DNA from: RGEC01 sp044371405
Lineage (GTDB): Bacteria; Bacteroidota; Bacteroidia; NS11-12g; UBA955
DNA: 24,309 nt
Direction of reading: 5' to 3'
NCBI GenBank assembly: GCA_044371405.1
Contig: JBILTS010000020.1
Span: 1-24,309 of the forward strand
Part shown: positions 1 to 8,200 of the stretch, in pieces
Layout: each line of letters opens with the position of its first letter
Numbering within the stretch: the first letter of the stretch is position 1
The notes under the pieces: model-generated
The model's database searches: none
Seen by the model: only the letters and a program-made list of their open reading frames with translations
Told to the model about the DNA's origin: nothing
Translations under genes and position numbers: made by a program

Positions 1-2502
1 TATCAATAGCAGCATCATGGTGGCAGAAGTGCCGGTTTCAATGGCCTTGAAAGTACCTCGGTCTGCAGGGGCAAACACAAATTCGATATTGTGCTTGCCG
101 GCAGGCACTTCGGTAGCGCGGAGGATGTAGTTAACCCGCAGAACCGGGGCTTCCTTGCCGTCAATAAAGGCCTTCCAGCTGCCATTTTTTTCGTTGTAGT
201 ACACCTCGCTGAATACCGCCAGACCATTGGCTTTTGAGTTTGATTCATACTTGAGGGTATCGAACGAATAATAGGTTTGTCTGATAACATCCAAAGAATC
301 GGTGGCATAGGTTTTTGAGGTTGGCTTCAGTTTTTCTGAGGCCTCCACCACCACCTGCCTGTTGGCCGCATTCTTATTGATTTCCAGCAGTGCTTCTTTG
401 GGTGCTGCCACTTCTTTCACCGATGGTGTAAACCATGCGTGGCCTAGGGCAGTGGGACGTCCATAAATTTCTTCACCACTGCCATCCTGAGAACGGGAAA
501 GAACAAAACCGCAATTCAACATATCCAGTGCGTTGTTATTATTGATCCAGTCGCCCTGAAGCTGACCGCCATTTGGCGTGATACAAAAACTGATGATATC
601 CTGATAGCGGCTGAGCTTGGCGGGGTGATAGCCACCCACGTTACGGAAGAACGGTGCGGGATGATTATCGTTGAAAGGATTATAGCGCAAATCAAATATT
701 CTGCGATTCTCCTTATTGCCGGCCATAAGCTGAGCTTCTTTTGCCGTGGGCTCAATGGCCACTTCTTCTTCTTTATCCTGCCAGTTGTCATCGGTCATGT
801 AGCGTTTGGCCACGCCCATGAGATCGAACGAAATGAGGGCAAGCATACCTGCCCAAAGCAACATCTGGCTTTGCTTTTTCAAGGTAGTGTACCAAATCAG
901 TGCTACAGACAGGGCAATCAGCAGCATGCTGCGCAGCCAATCGCCCCAGGCGAGCCCAGAACGCATATCTACAATCTGTTTAACATAGTCGGTTGCGGTT
1001 TCAATGGCCGTACCTTCATCCTGTCCTGATTGCATGGCCTGCTGCCTCACCTGATTCATAATCTCCTTGTCTTCGCTTCCCTTAAAATCTTCGGAGAACA
1101 ACATGAGGGCAGCTACCGCCATCAGCGCACTTATGGCGATGACAGACACTTTCCATACCTGTTTTTTAGCAGTATCGCTGAAACGGTCAGAAAGTAGCAA
1201 TTGCAAGCCATATAGCCCGAAAAATGGAATCACCATCTGGGCGATAACCAATGCCATCATGGGGGTACGGAACTTATTGTAATAAGGCAGGTTATTGAAT
1301 AACCACTCGTTCAGGCCAAAATGCCTGCCCCAGCCCAACATCAGTGAAATCAGCACTGTGGCAATGCTGAACACCAGCAGGGTAATGGCTACGGTTTTAT
1401 CCTTGCTTTCCACTGCATCTGATTTTAGGTATTGCAACACTGCCACAATGGCTAAAATGAACAGGAATATAAAAATGGCACCGATGTATATGGGGCCTGA
1501 GGTAAACTGCAATTCGCCATGGTACAGGCGTTCGCGTTCCATTCCGTACTCGTTGTCGGACACCCTTTCATTGCTGCTGCCTCCCATAAAGCCCGGAATC
1601 AGCAGTGTCATTGATTCATCAATGCCGTAACTCCAGGAGAATGCATATTCAATATCGAGCCCTTTCCTGCCCACCTGGTTTTTGGGGCCGTCTTTGGTGG
1701 GCACTTCACTGGCCACGGCACTTCCACCACGCATGGTAGCTTCGCTGTAGCGGGCGGTATCTATGGCTTTGCCGATGTTGGTGGCCGCTCCCATGCCCAG
1801 CATCACCACAGAAAGTCCGGTAGCAATGATTGCATGTTTAACTTCTCTGGCCCTAAATGCCATGATCATTTCTATGAGCAGGTAAACTCCGGCCACAATA
1901 CCGGCGTAATAGGCGATTTGATAGTGAAAATAGCCCACCAGCATGGCGAAGAAAATACCCAGCACACCGGCACCCAGAATGTATTGTCTGCGGGTGATGA
2001 GTACCAGACCTGCGAGCATACCCGGCATTACGTCGGTTGCCATTACTTTGGTTATGTGGCCTGCCTCGTATGAACTGATGGAAAATGTCATAAAGGCATA
2101 ACCAATAGCGCCGGCGGCCGAGAGCCAGCGATTTACATTGCATGACAACAGCAGCACGAACATGCTGAGCATGGCTGTAAAAAGAAAGTTGTAAGGCACT
2201 TTTACCAATTGGAATAACTCCATGGGCCTCAGCTTTAAGAGCAGATTTCCCGAAGGGATGCCGGTAATCAGATTTGCTGGCATACCCGAAAACAGTCGGT
2301 CATTCCAGTTTGGTTTAATGCCGGTGGTTTCGGTGTATTTGTTCGCTGCATCCACCATAAGACGCACCTGCTGCATATCACCCTGCTGCAGGGCTTTCCC
2401 TTGGGTGGCGGGCCACAAAAAAATTACGGATACGAGCCAAAACCCGATGAGAAACAGCAGGAAAATACCCGCCTGTTTCAGGAAATCATTGTTGATTTTC
2501 AT
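1..2502 (-). CDS. YfhO-family multi-spanning membrane protein (3' end cut by window)
   Basis: The minus-strand frame is open from the ATG at 2502 to base 1, giving 834 visible residues; the C-terminus lies outside the window. The start MKINNDFLKQAGIFLLFLIG leads into a transmembrane helix, followed by a periplasmic-type stretch with QGDMQQ and the motif WNDRLFSGMP. Many hydrophobic helices follow, with FRTPMM at about residues 411-416. A C-terminal soluble part carries WKAFIDGK (776-783) and then a V-N-Y-x-L-R-A...V-P-A-G-x-H pattern. These are hallmarks of the bacterial YfhO family (DUF/Pfam 'YfhO'), large polytopic proteins related to GT-C-type glycosyltransferases and implicated in glycosylating cell-surface polymers in Firmicutes. 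The substrate in Bacteroidota is not known. The last visible residues are hydrophobic, consistent with the terminal membrane helix these proteins usually have. The gene is divergent from glyA across 105 bp. Confidence 0.9.
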   Translation of the reverse strand, partial: MKINNDFLKQAGIFLLFLIGFWLVSVIFLWPATQGKALQQGDMQQVRLMVDAANKYTETTGIKPNWNDRLFSGMPANLITGIPSGNLLLKLRPMELFQLVKVPYNFLFTAMLSMFVLLLSCNVNRWLSAAGAIGYAFMTFSISSYEAGHITKVMATDVMPGMLAGLVLITRRQYILGAGVLGIFFAMLVGYFHYQIAYYAGIVAGVYLLIEMIMAFRAREVKHAIIATGLSVVMLGMGAATNIGKAIDTARYSEATMRGGSAVASEVPTKDGPKNQVGRKGLDIEYAFSWSYGIDESMTLLIPGFMGGSSNERVSDNEYGMERERLYHGELQFTSGPIYIGAIFIFLFILAIVAVLQYLKSDAVESKDKTVAITLLVFSIATVLISLMLGWGRHFGLNEWLFNNLPYYNKFRTPMMALVIAQMVIPFFGLYGLQLLLSDRFSDTAKKQVWKVSVIAISALMAVAALMLFSEDFKGSEDKEIMNQVRQQAMQSGQDEGTAIETATDYVKQIVDMRSGLAWGDWLRSMLLIALSVALIWYTTLKKQSQMLLWAGMLALISFDLMGVAKRYMTDDNWQDKEEEVAIEPTAKEAQLMAGNKENRRIFDLRYNPFNDNHPAPFFRNVGGYHPAKLSRYQDIISFCITPNGGQLQGDWINNNNALDMLNCGFVLSRSQDGSGEEIYGRPTALGHAWFTPSVKEVAAPKEALLEINKNAANRQVVVEASEKLKPTSKTYATDSLDVIRQTYYSFDTLKYESNSKANGLAVFSEVYYNEKNGSWKAFIDGKEAPVLRVNYILRATEVPAGKHNIEFVFAPADRGTFKAIETGTSATMMLLLI

Positions 2503-2607
2503 ACTAAGGTGGCGAATTTCACGATTTTCGGGCAATTTCTATGCACGTTATTGTGAAAAAATGTCACACGGCTCAATGATTTTTAAAGCTAAATTGCGTG
2601 ACCATTT

Positions 2608-3885
2608 ATGAAACGTGATGATGTTGTCTTTGGCCTGATTGACCGCGAACTGAAGCGTCAGCAGGAAGGCATAGAATTGATTGCCAGCGAGAATTTTGTG
2701 AGCCCCCAGGTGATGGAAGCCATGGGATCGGTACTGACCAACAAATATGCAGAAGGTTTGCCCGGAAAACGCTACTACGGCGGTTGTGCAGTGGTGGACG
2801 AAGTGGAGCAGCTCGCCATTGATCGCTTAAAGCAGCTGTTTGGGGCCGAATGGGCCAATGTTCAGCCGCACAGCGGCGCACAAGCCAATGCCGCCGTGAT
2901 GCTGGCGGTATTAAAACCCGGCGATTCCATTCTGGGCTTTGACCTCAGCCACGGCGGTCACCTAACGCATGGTTCACCTGTCAATTTCTCAGGAAAACTG
3001 TATAAGCCGCACTTTTATGGGGTAAAACAGGAAACGGGATACGTAGATTATGAGACACTGGAGCGCATAGCCAGAGAGGTTAAACCCAAACTCATCATCT
3101 GCGGCGCCAGTTCCTACAGCCGTGAATGGGATTATACTCGCATCCGCGCGGTTGCCGACGAGATTGGCGCGCTGGTACTGGCGGATATTTCCCATCCTGC
3201 AGGACTCATTGCTGCCGGGTTACTGGACAATCCGCTGAAACACGTGCACATTGCCACCAGCACCACCCATAAAACGCTGAGGGGGCCACGCGGTGGTATC
3301 ATTATGATGGGCCGCGATTTCCCAAATCCCTGGGGTGAAACCACACCCAAAGGTGAAGTAAAAATGATGAGTGCCCTGCTCGACGGAGCCGTATTTCCGG
3401 GCACACAGGGCGGACCACTGGAACATGTGATTGCCGCCAAAGCCATCGCCTTCGGTGAAGCGCTGCAACCCGAGTTCAAACAGTATCAGGAGCAGGTGAA
3501 GAAAAACGCAGCCGCTCTGGCCGCAGGCATGGTAAGCCGCGGTTATAGCGTCATCAGCGGGGGTACCGACAATCACCTGATGCTCATTGACCTGAGGCCC
3601 AAAGGCGATAACCTCACAGGCAAACTGGCTGAAAACACCCTGGGGCTTTGCGACATCACCGTGAATAAAAATACTGTTCCGTTTGAAACCCGCAGCCCGT
3701 TTGTTACCTCAGGCATTCGCCTGGGCACTTCGGCTGTTACCACCCGCGGACTTAATGAGGCCGACATGGATACCATTGCCGCGCTGATTGACGAAGCCCT
3801 GATGAACACGGAAAACACGGAGGTACTGAACAGCGTGAAAAACCGGGTACATGCACTCATGGCAAAGTATCCGCTGTATGCTTAA
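2608..3885 (+). CDS. glyA: Serine hydroxymethyltransferase
   Basis: 425 residues, the normal length for bacterial SHMT. This cytosolic PLP enzyme interconverts serine plus tetrahydrofolate with glycine plus 5,10-methylene-tetrahydrofolate and is the main source of one-carbon units. The sequence shows the N-terminal ELIASENFVS and NKYAEGLPGKRYYGG signatures, QPHSGAQAN, DLSHGGHLTHG, the ADISHPAGLIAAG segment, and the PLP-lysine loop TTHKTLRGPRGG with the Schiff-base lysine at K222. The C-terminal part ends with RLGTSAVTTRG. The ATG at 2608 begins directly with the family N-terminus, so the start is secure. It is convergent with the flippase gene, with only five bases between the stop codons, so there is no room for a separate terminator. 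No clear -7 element was seen in the 105-bp upstream gap. Confidence 0.97.
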   Translation: MKRDDVVFGLIDRELKRQQEGIELIASENFVSPQVMEAMGSVLTNKYAEGLPGKRYYGGCAVVDEVEQLAIDRLKQLFGAEWANVQPHSGAQANAAVMLAVLKPGDSILGFDLSHGGHLTHGSPVNFSGKLYKPHFYGVKQETGYVDYETLERIAREVKPKLIICGASSYSREWDYTRIRAVADEIGALVLADISHPAGLIAAGLLDNPLKHVHIATSTTHKTLRGPRGGIIMMGRDFPNPWGETTPKGEVKMMSALLDGAVFPGTQGGPLEHVIAAKAIAFGEALQPEFKQYQEQVKKNAAALAAGMVSRGYSVISGGTDNHLMLIDLRPKGDNLTGKLAENTLGLCDITVNKNTVPFETRSPFVTSGIRLGTSAVTTRGLNEADMDTIAALIDEALMNTENTEVLNSVKNRVHALMAKYPLYA

Positions 3886-3890
3886 TTAAT

Positions 3891-5393
3891 TTATTGCCCG
3901 GCTTTACCCCTGTCCAGCCACTTTTTCCACTCGGGCACAAACAAAAACATGCCCGTAAACGCCCAGAGGCCGCAGGAAAGCAAGAAGCCGTTCAGGTCTG
4001 CCAGGTTTTTTGAAATTACCGAAAAAATGGAATGCGCCGCCATGGTGCAAAGCAGCAGATATATGAACCTAAATTGTTTCAGCTGAAAACCTTTGTGCTG
4101 AACTACCCAGTAAATACAAATCAGCACAAAAAACGCCTGCGTAATCAAACTTGCCAGGGCTGCACCGGCAGGGCCTTGTGCAGGAATCAGCCACACATTA
4201 AAACCGGCATTTACGAGCACACAGAAAATGGCCAGCGTGGCCAGTTTTTTCAACTCACCGGCAGCCGTGATCCAGGTGCCAAATACATGCACCAGCGCCA
4301 TGGGCAAAAAACATGACATCAGTCTGCCAAAAATAACCATATCCGCTGCTGTAAAGCCCACCTTGCCGGGTCCGTCGTAAAACAATGCCAGCAGCGGTGA
4401 GGCAAAGAATATTCCGCTAAACAGCAGCGGCAAGGCCACAAACAGCACAATCCTCACATTCAGCCACATCAGCCCGTCTGTGGGCTCCTGGCGGCTAATC
4501 ATGCGACTAAACAGCGGCAATAACTGCGAACTAATCAACGAACTAAAAATCAACGCAGCATCCAGAAAACGAAAACTGCGCGCATACTGCCCCACTTCAG
4601 CATCCCCGTCTGGTGATAGATAACGGAGCATCTGTGTGTCAACACGGGTAAAAACGGCCATACAGAGCGACAGCAAAGCAAACCAGCGCATGGAGGAAAG
4701 CAGGGAAAAACCCACCGATGAAGGCACTTCGGTCTGCAATGAAACACCATTTCGGGAATAATACCATGAAAACAACAGGGAAACCGCATAGCCAGCCGTT
4801 TGTGCCAGCAGAAAATACATTAGCCCCTCTTCTCCGCTAAGACCTCTGCCTGCGATGAGCCATGCAAGCAGCGCAACAGCCACCAGACGATCTGCCACAG
4901 AGGCAATACTGTCGGTTTTAAAGAGGTGTCGGCCCTGCAGAATGGCCCTAAAATACAAGGTAAAACCGGCCAGCACCTGATTGAGAATGACCAAACCTAA
5001 AAACAGCACATCCATTTGCTGTGCAAGTCCAAAAATAGCAGTTATCAACACATAACCCAATGCCAGCAACATTCTCAACTTGAATAATCCCTGTGGAACA
5101 GCATGATTGGGATTGGAGGACACACGCGAAGCAATATAATTGTTCAGTCCAAAATCCAGCAGGATATTAAAAAGCAGTGCCAGTATAAATATTCCATAAT
5201 ACTTACCATACAGGGCATCACCCAGATTATTCTGCACCGAAGCCTCAATGAAAAAAATCCACACCGGTTTGATGAGCCAATTCAGGGCCTGCAGCAAAAA
5301 CAAGTTACCAAGGAAAGCACGTTTCAATTCAACAAAGAAAAAGAAGAAAAAGAAGAAAACGCCATTGTGAAAAAAAACCGCTGATTTCGGCAT
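3891..5393 (-). CDS. Oligosaccharide/polysaccharide flippase-like membrane protein (MATE/Wzx superfamily)
   Basis: About 500 residues with 12 or more hydrophobic segments. The N-terminal region (RAFLGNLFLLQALNWLIKPV, then IEASVQNNLG...YGKYYGIF and LLDFGLNNYIASR) matches the opening of Wzx-like oligosaccharide flippases of the MOP superfamily. These move lipid-linked glycans across the inner membrane for O-antigen, capsule or glycoprotein assembly. Substrate unknown; no glycosyltransferase cluster is adjacent. The start is uncertain. ATG 5393 is given because it is the only ATG near the 5' end, but it adds a run of eight phenylalanines (codons in 5334-5360). A TTG at 5327 would give MKRAFLGNLF, which fits the family N-terminus better. 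A GTG at 5471 would overlap the divergent gene and is unlikely. Divergent from the hypothetical gene at 5436; convergent with glyA. Confidence 0.85.
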   Translation of the reverse strand: MPKSAVFFHNGVFFFFFFFFVELKRAFLGNLFLLQALNWLIKPVWIFFIEASVQNNLGDALYGKYYGIFILALLFNILLDFGLNNYIASRVSSNPNHAVPQGLFKLRMLLALGYVLITAIFGLAQQMDVLFLGLVILNQVLAGFTLYFRAILQGRHLFKTDSIASVADRLVAVALLAWLIAGRGLSGEEGLMYFLLAQTAGYAVSLLFSWYYSRNGVSLQTEVPSSVGFSLLSSMRWFALLSLCMAVFTRVDTQMLRYLSPDGDAEVGQYARSFRFLDAALIFSSLISSQLLPLFSRMISRQEPTDGLMWLNVRIVLFVALPLLFSGIFFASPLLALFYDGPGKVGFTAADMVIFGRLMSCFLPMALVHVFGTWITAAGELKKLATLAIFCVLVNAGFNVWLIPAQGPAGAALASLITQAFFVLICIYWVVQHKGFQLKQFRFIYLLLCTMAAHSIFSVISKNLADLNGFLLSCGLWAFTGMFLFVPEWKKWLDRGKAGQ

Positions 5394-5403
5394 TTGTCGG
5401 GTA

Positions 5404-5420
5404 CGCTTTGCTGCAAAGCG
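5404..5420. promoter_or_regulatory. 17-bp perfect palindrome in divergent promoter region (candidate operator)
   Basis: CGCTTTGCTGCAAAGCG has two perfect 8-base arms around a central T. It lies between the divergent flippase gene (ATG 5393) and the hypothetical gene (GTG 5436), and ends three bases before the -7 element at 5424-5431. It would therefore overlap the spacer and upstream promoter region. That position fits a dimeric regulator binding site; a short RNA hairpin is the alternative. It is not followed by a T-run on either strand, so it is not an intrinsic terminator. The function is inferred from position and symmetry only. Confidence 0.45.
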
Positions 5421-5423
5421 AAT

Positions 5424-5431
5424 TATTTTTG
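5424..5431 (+). promoter_or_regulatory. Bacteroidota -7 promoter element (TATTTTTG)
   Basis: TATTTTTG matches the Bacteroidota sigma-ABfr -7 consensus TAnnTTTG at all six fixed bases. It is followed after four bases by the GTG start of the gene at 5436, so the predicted transcript would begin at or next to the start codon. A TTTG at 5407-5410, inside the palindrome, is the only nearby -33-like box, but its 13-bp spacing is shorter than the usual 17-23. Confidence 0.5.
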
Positions 5432-5435
5432 CATC

Positions 5436-6002
5436 GTGCACGATATAGAGCCATATTACAACTGGTTGCACCTCTACAACGCCTCAGAAGACGAGCAATC
5501 GCCTTTTTATGGCCGGGAATACAGCGAATTCACCTTTACCCATGCGATTTATAATTATCTCATCCATCCACAGTGGGATTTCTTTGGCTCCAACACCTTG
5601 TATCTGAAAATCCTGTATGTTGATTACCATGACGGTTTTGCCATTTTGGAAATGCTGGGCGAATGGAATGATGCACTGTACAACGATATTATGATGTTAA
5701 AACGTGAAGTGCTGGAAATAATGGGTGATCAGGGCATACAGAAGTTTATTCTCATTGGCGAAAACGTATTGAATTTTCATGCCAGCGACGACAGTTATTA
5801 CGAAGAGTGGTTTCAGGATATAGAAGACGGCTGGATTGCTTTTGTTAATTTTAGGGATCATGTACTGGATGAATTCCGCAAAACCAAAATCGATTACTAC
5901 ATCAATTTTGGCGGCGACCTCGATGCCTTTCAATGGAGAAAAATGTCTCCAAGGCAGATGCAGGAGGCCATAGAGGCCGTTATCAGCAAAAGAATTGCCT
6001 AA
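5436..6002 (+). CDS. Conserved-type hypothetical protein, 188 residues
   Basis: I do not recognise a named family. The protein is soluble, with no signal peptide or membrane segment, and is rich in aromatic and acidic residues (for example DDSYYEEWFQDIEDGW). It contains HPQWDFFGSNTLYLKILYVD and ends in a Lys/Arg-rich helix (MSPRQMQEAIEAVISKRIA). I start it at GTG 5436 (VHDIEPYYNWLHLYNA) because the upstream extension to ATG 5394 runs through a -7 promoter element and a palindrome and reads as unstructured sequence. It is followed after 106 bp by pdhB, which has its own promoter-like box, so the two need not be co-transcribed. A cytoplasmic role is likely; nothing more specific can be supported. 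Confidence 0.75.
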   Translation: MHDIEPYYNWLHLYNASEDEQSPFYGREYSEFTFTHAIYNYLIHPQWDFFGSNTLYLKILYVDYHDGFAILEMLGEWNDALYNDIMMLKREVLEIMGDQGIQKFILIGENVLNFHASDDSYYEEWFQDIEDGWIAFVNFRDHVLDEFRKTKIDYYINFGGDLDAFQWRKMSPRQMQEAIEAVISKRIA

Positions 6003-6048
6003 ATCGGAATATTATAAAATCCCCTGAAATCGTGCAAGGGAAAATCGT

Positions 6049-6056
6049 TATTTTTG
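6049..6056 (+). promoter_or_regulatory. Bacteroidota -7 promoter element upstream of pdhB (TATTTTTG)
   Basis: TATTTTTG matches TAnnTTTG fully and lies 52 bases before the pdhB ATG, predicting a leader of about 48 nt. No convincing TTG -33 box was found at the expected distance. The placement just after the stop codon of the preceding gene suggests independent transcription of pdhB. Confidence 0.45.
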
Positions 6057-6108
6057 CACCTCAGAAATACAACCTTGCGGTCGTTTTTCAGTATTCTTTT
6101 TAATAACC

Positions 6109-7089
6109 ATGAGAGAAATTCAGTTCAGAGAAGCCTTGCGTGAGGCCATGACCGAAGAAATGCGCCGCGACGAGCGTGTGTTTTTACTGGGTGAAGAAGT
6201 TGCCGAGTATAATGGTGCCTACAAAGTAAGCCAGGGCATGCTGGCCGAATTTGGAGCCAAACGTGTAATAGACACTCCCATTGCAGAGCTTGGATTTGCC
6301 GGCATTGCTGTTGGTGCTGCCGCTAACGGATTGCGCCCCATTTGCGAATTTATGACCTTCAACTTCTCGCTGGTAGCGATTGATCAGGTTATCAATGCCG
6401 CAGCGAAAATGAACAGCATGAGCAACGGGCAGTACACATGCCCCATGGTGTTTAGAGGTCCAACAGGCAGTGCAGGTCAGCTGGCCCAGCAGCACAGCCA
6501 GAACTTTGAAAACTGGTATGCCAATACCCCCGGCCTGAAAGTGGTGGTTCCCAGCAATCCCGCCGATGCAAAGGGCTTACTTAAAACTGCCATCCGCGAT
6601 GAAAATCCGGTCATTTTTATGGAAAGCGAACAAATGTATGGCCTGAAAGGTGCCGTACCAGAGGAAGAGTATTTGTTGCCCATTGGCCAGGCCCATGTGG
6701 TAAAAGAAGGCAGCGATGTAACCATCGTATCATTTGGAAAAATGATGCTCCGTGCCATTACCGCCGTGGAAGAATTAGCCAAAGAAGGCATCAATGCCGA
6801 ACTGATAGACCTGCGCACCGTTCGCCCCATTGATTACGACACCATCATCAACAGCGTGAAGAAAACCAACCGCCTGGTGATTGTGGAAGAAGCATGGCCA
6901 CTGGCAAGCATCAGCTCAGAAATCAGCCACATCGTGCAACGCAGGGCCTTTGATTATCTGGACGCCCCTGTGCACCGCGTTACCAGCCAAGATACCAACC
7001 TGCCATACGCAGGTGTATTTGTGGATGCCTACCTGCCCAGCGTGGAACGCACTGTGAAAGCGGCAAAAGCGGTTTGCTATAAAAGTTAA
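6109..7089 (+). CDS. pdhB: Pyruvate dehydrogenase E1 component, beta subunit
   Basis: 326 residues, typical for the beta subunit of an alpha2beta2 E1. With the alpha subunit it performs thiamine-diphosphate-dependent decarboxylation of pyruvate and transfers the acetyl group to lipoyl-E2, feeding the TCA cycle. Visible signatures: the N-terminal REALREAMTEEM, LGEEVAEYNGAYKVSQGM with the conserved glutamates E29/E30, DTPIAELGFAGIAVGAA, FMTFNF, the phosphate/cofactor loop region FRGPTGSAGQLAQQHSQ, the C-terminal transketolase domain with LIDLRTVRPID, and the closing NLPYAGVFVDAYLPS. A 2-oxoisovalerate E1 beta is the main alternative, but the sequence resembles the pyruvate type. The alpha subunit gene is not adjacent, so E1 alpha and E2 must be encoded elsewhere. 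The 3' end overlaps the convergent selD by four bases. Confidence 0.93.
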   Translation: MREIQFREALREAMTEEMRRDERVFLLGEEVAEYNGAYKVSQGMLAEFGAKRVIDTPIAELGFAGIAVGAAANGLRPICEFMTFNFSLVAIDQVINAAAKMNSMSNGQYTCPMVFRGPTGSAGQLAQQHSQNFENWYANTPGLKVVVPSNPADAKGLLKTAIRDENPVIFMESEQMYGLKGAVPEEEYLLPIGQAHVVKEGSDVTIVSFGKMMLRAITAVEELAKEGINAELIDLRTVRPIDYDTIINSVKKTNRLVIVEEAWPLASISSEISHIVQRRAFDYLDAPVHRVTSQDTNLPYAGVFVDAYLPSVERTVKAAKAVCYKS

Positions 7090-8105
7090 TTGACCACCAA
7101 TACCGGGCTTTCCCGGTTTTCTGTAAACGAACCTATTTCGCATAGTTCGGGAAATTCCTCTTTAATCGCCATCAACCCCTCGGGTGCCACGGCCACCAGC
7201 AGACCTCCATTGGTTTGGGGATCAGCAATCCAGGGGAATGCAGCAGCGTTGTTCATTTGAATCTCTTTTTCATACGCATTCCAGTTGCGGGTGGCATTGT
7301 CGGGCAACACAAAAGTTGCGGCCAAAGAAACGGCCTCAGCAATTTTAGGCAAACGTACTTCGCGGATTAGCGCACCGCATTTCGAGGCACGCATCATTTC
7401 CAGCAAATGTCCGGCCAAGCCGAAACCTGTAACATCCGTCATGGCATGCACTGCCGCGTTGTTGCCGAGCTGTTCGCCCATGTTGTTTAGCTTTATCAGT
7501 GCCGCATGCAGGGCTTTTTTCTGTTCTTCATCTGCCACTCCGCGTTTGTACGCCGCTGCCAGCATGCCCACGCCCAGCGGCTTGCTCAGTAAAATGATAT
7601 CACCGGGTTTTGCACCGGCATTGCGCTTCAGTGTTTGCGGGGTTGCAAGGCCTGTTACTGAAAGCCCGAATAAGGGTTCTACTCCATCAATGGTATGGCC
7701 ACCTGCAAGGGCCACACCGGCCTGTCTGCATATTTCTTTTGCACCCCGCAATACTTCACGGCCCATTTCAAGCGGCAATGCTGCAGGCCAGCTAAAAACG
7801 GCATTCGCCATGATGGGTTTGCCACCCATGGCCCAAATATCGCTGAGGGCATTGGCCGCCGCCGCCGAACCATAAATAAACGCATCGTTCACCATCGGCG
7901 TAAAAAAATCTACCGTTTGCAACAAATATTGATGATTGCCCAAATCATATACCGAGCAATCATCGGCCAAATCATTACCTACCACAATATTCTGCATATC
8001 GAAATCATACGATAATCCTTGCAGCATGGATCTTAACGATTCAGGGGGCAATTTACAGCCACAGCCACTGCCTTTAGAGAAGGATGTTAATTCCGGATTG
8101 GCCAT
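7086..8105 (-). CDS. selD: Selenide, water dikinase (selenophosphate synthetase)
   Basis: 339 residues, full length. It makes selenophosphate from selenide and ATP, the selenium donor for selenocysteine and for 2-selenouridine in tRNA. The N-terminal loop reads KGSGCGCKLP; C15 and K18 correspond to the catalytic Cys17 and Lys20 of the E. coli enzyme, so this is a cysteine form and not a selenoprotein. Further signatures: GNDLADDCSVYDLG, TVDFFTPMVND, NALSDIWAMGGKPIMA, LAGGHTIDGVEPLFGLSVTG and MTDVTGFGLAGHL, followed by the C-terminal AIRS domain with TNGGLL. No selA, selB, tRNA-Sec or mnmH lies in the window, so the selenium pathway served here cannot be read. The stop codon overlaps that of the convergent pdhB. 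Confidence 0.96.
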   Translation of the reverse strand: MANPELTSFSKGSGCGCKLPPESLRSMLQGLSYDFDMQNIVVGNDLADDCSVYDLGNHQYLLQTVDFFTPMVNDAFIYGSAAAANALSDIWAMGGKPIMANAVFSWPAALPLEMGREVLRGAKEICRQAGVALAGGHTIDGVEPLFGLSVTGLATPQTLKRNAGAKPGDIILLSKPLGVGMLAAAYKRGVADEEQKKALHAALIKLNNMGEQLGNNAAVHAMTDVTGFGLAGHLLEMMRASKCGALIREVRLPKIAEAVSLAATFVLPDNATRNWNAYEKEIQMNNAAAFPWIADPQTNGGLLVAVAPEGLMAIKEEFPELCEIGSFTENRESPVLVVN

Positions 8106-8109
8106 GATA

Positions 8110-8117
8110 CAAAAGTA
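8110..8117 (-). promoter_or_regulatory. Bacteroidota -7 promoter element upstream of selD (TACTTTTG)
   Basis: On the minus strand TACTTTTG matches TAnnTTTG fully and is followed after four bases (TATC) by the selD ATG at 8105. The predicted start of transcription therefore falls at or beside the start codon. This is the same spacing as at 5424-5436. No clear TTG -33 box was seen. Confidence 0.45.
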
Positions 8118-8200
8118 CGTTGAAAATAGCGGCTAATTATTTTTAAGATGGCTTGGGGGTTTGGCATGGGTTGTGTGTATATGAAGGAAACAGTTACACC

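Noticed and set aside
625..1029. 134-codon plus-strand open frame and neighbouring frames to 2611
   Set aside because: They lie antisense to the YfhO-family gene, which has continuous family motifs over the whole stretch.
5404..5420. Terminator for the flippase or hypothetical gene
   Set aside because: The palindrome lies at the 5' ends of both divergent genes and lacks a T-run.
5394..5435. Upstream extension of the hypothetical gene to ATG 5394
   Set aside because: The extension would translate through a -7 promoter element and a palindrome, and the coding-like sequence begins at GTG 5436.
8153..8200. N-terminal extension of the DUF3108 protein
   Set aside because: It would bury a clear signal peptide 16 residues inside the protein; ATG 8201 also has an AAGGAA box upstream.
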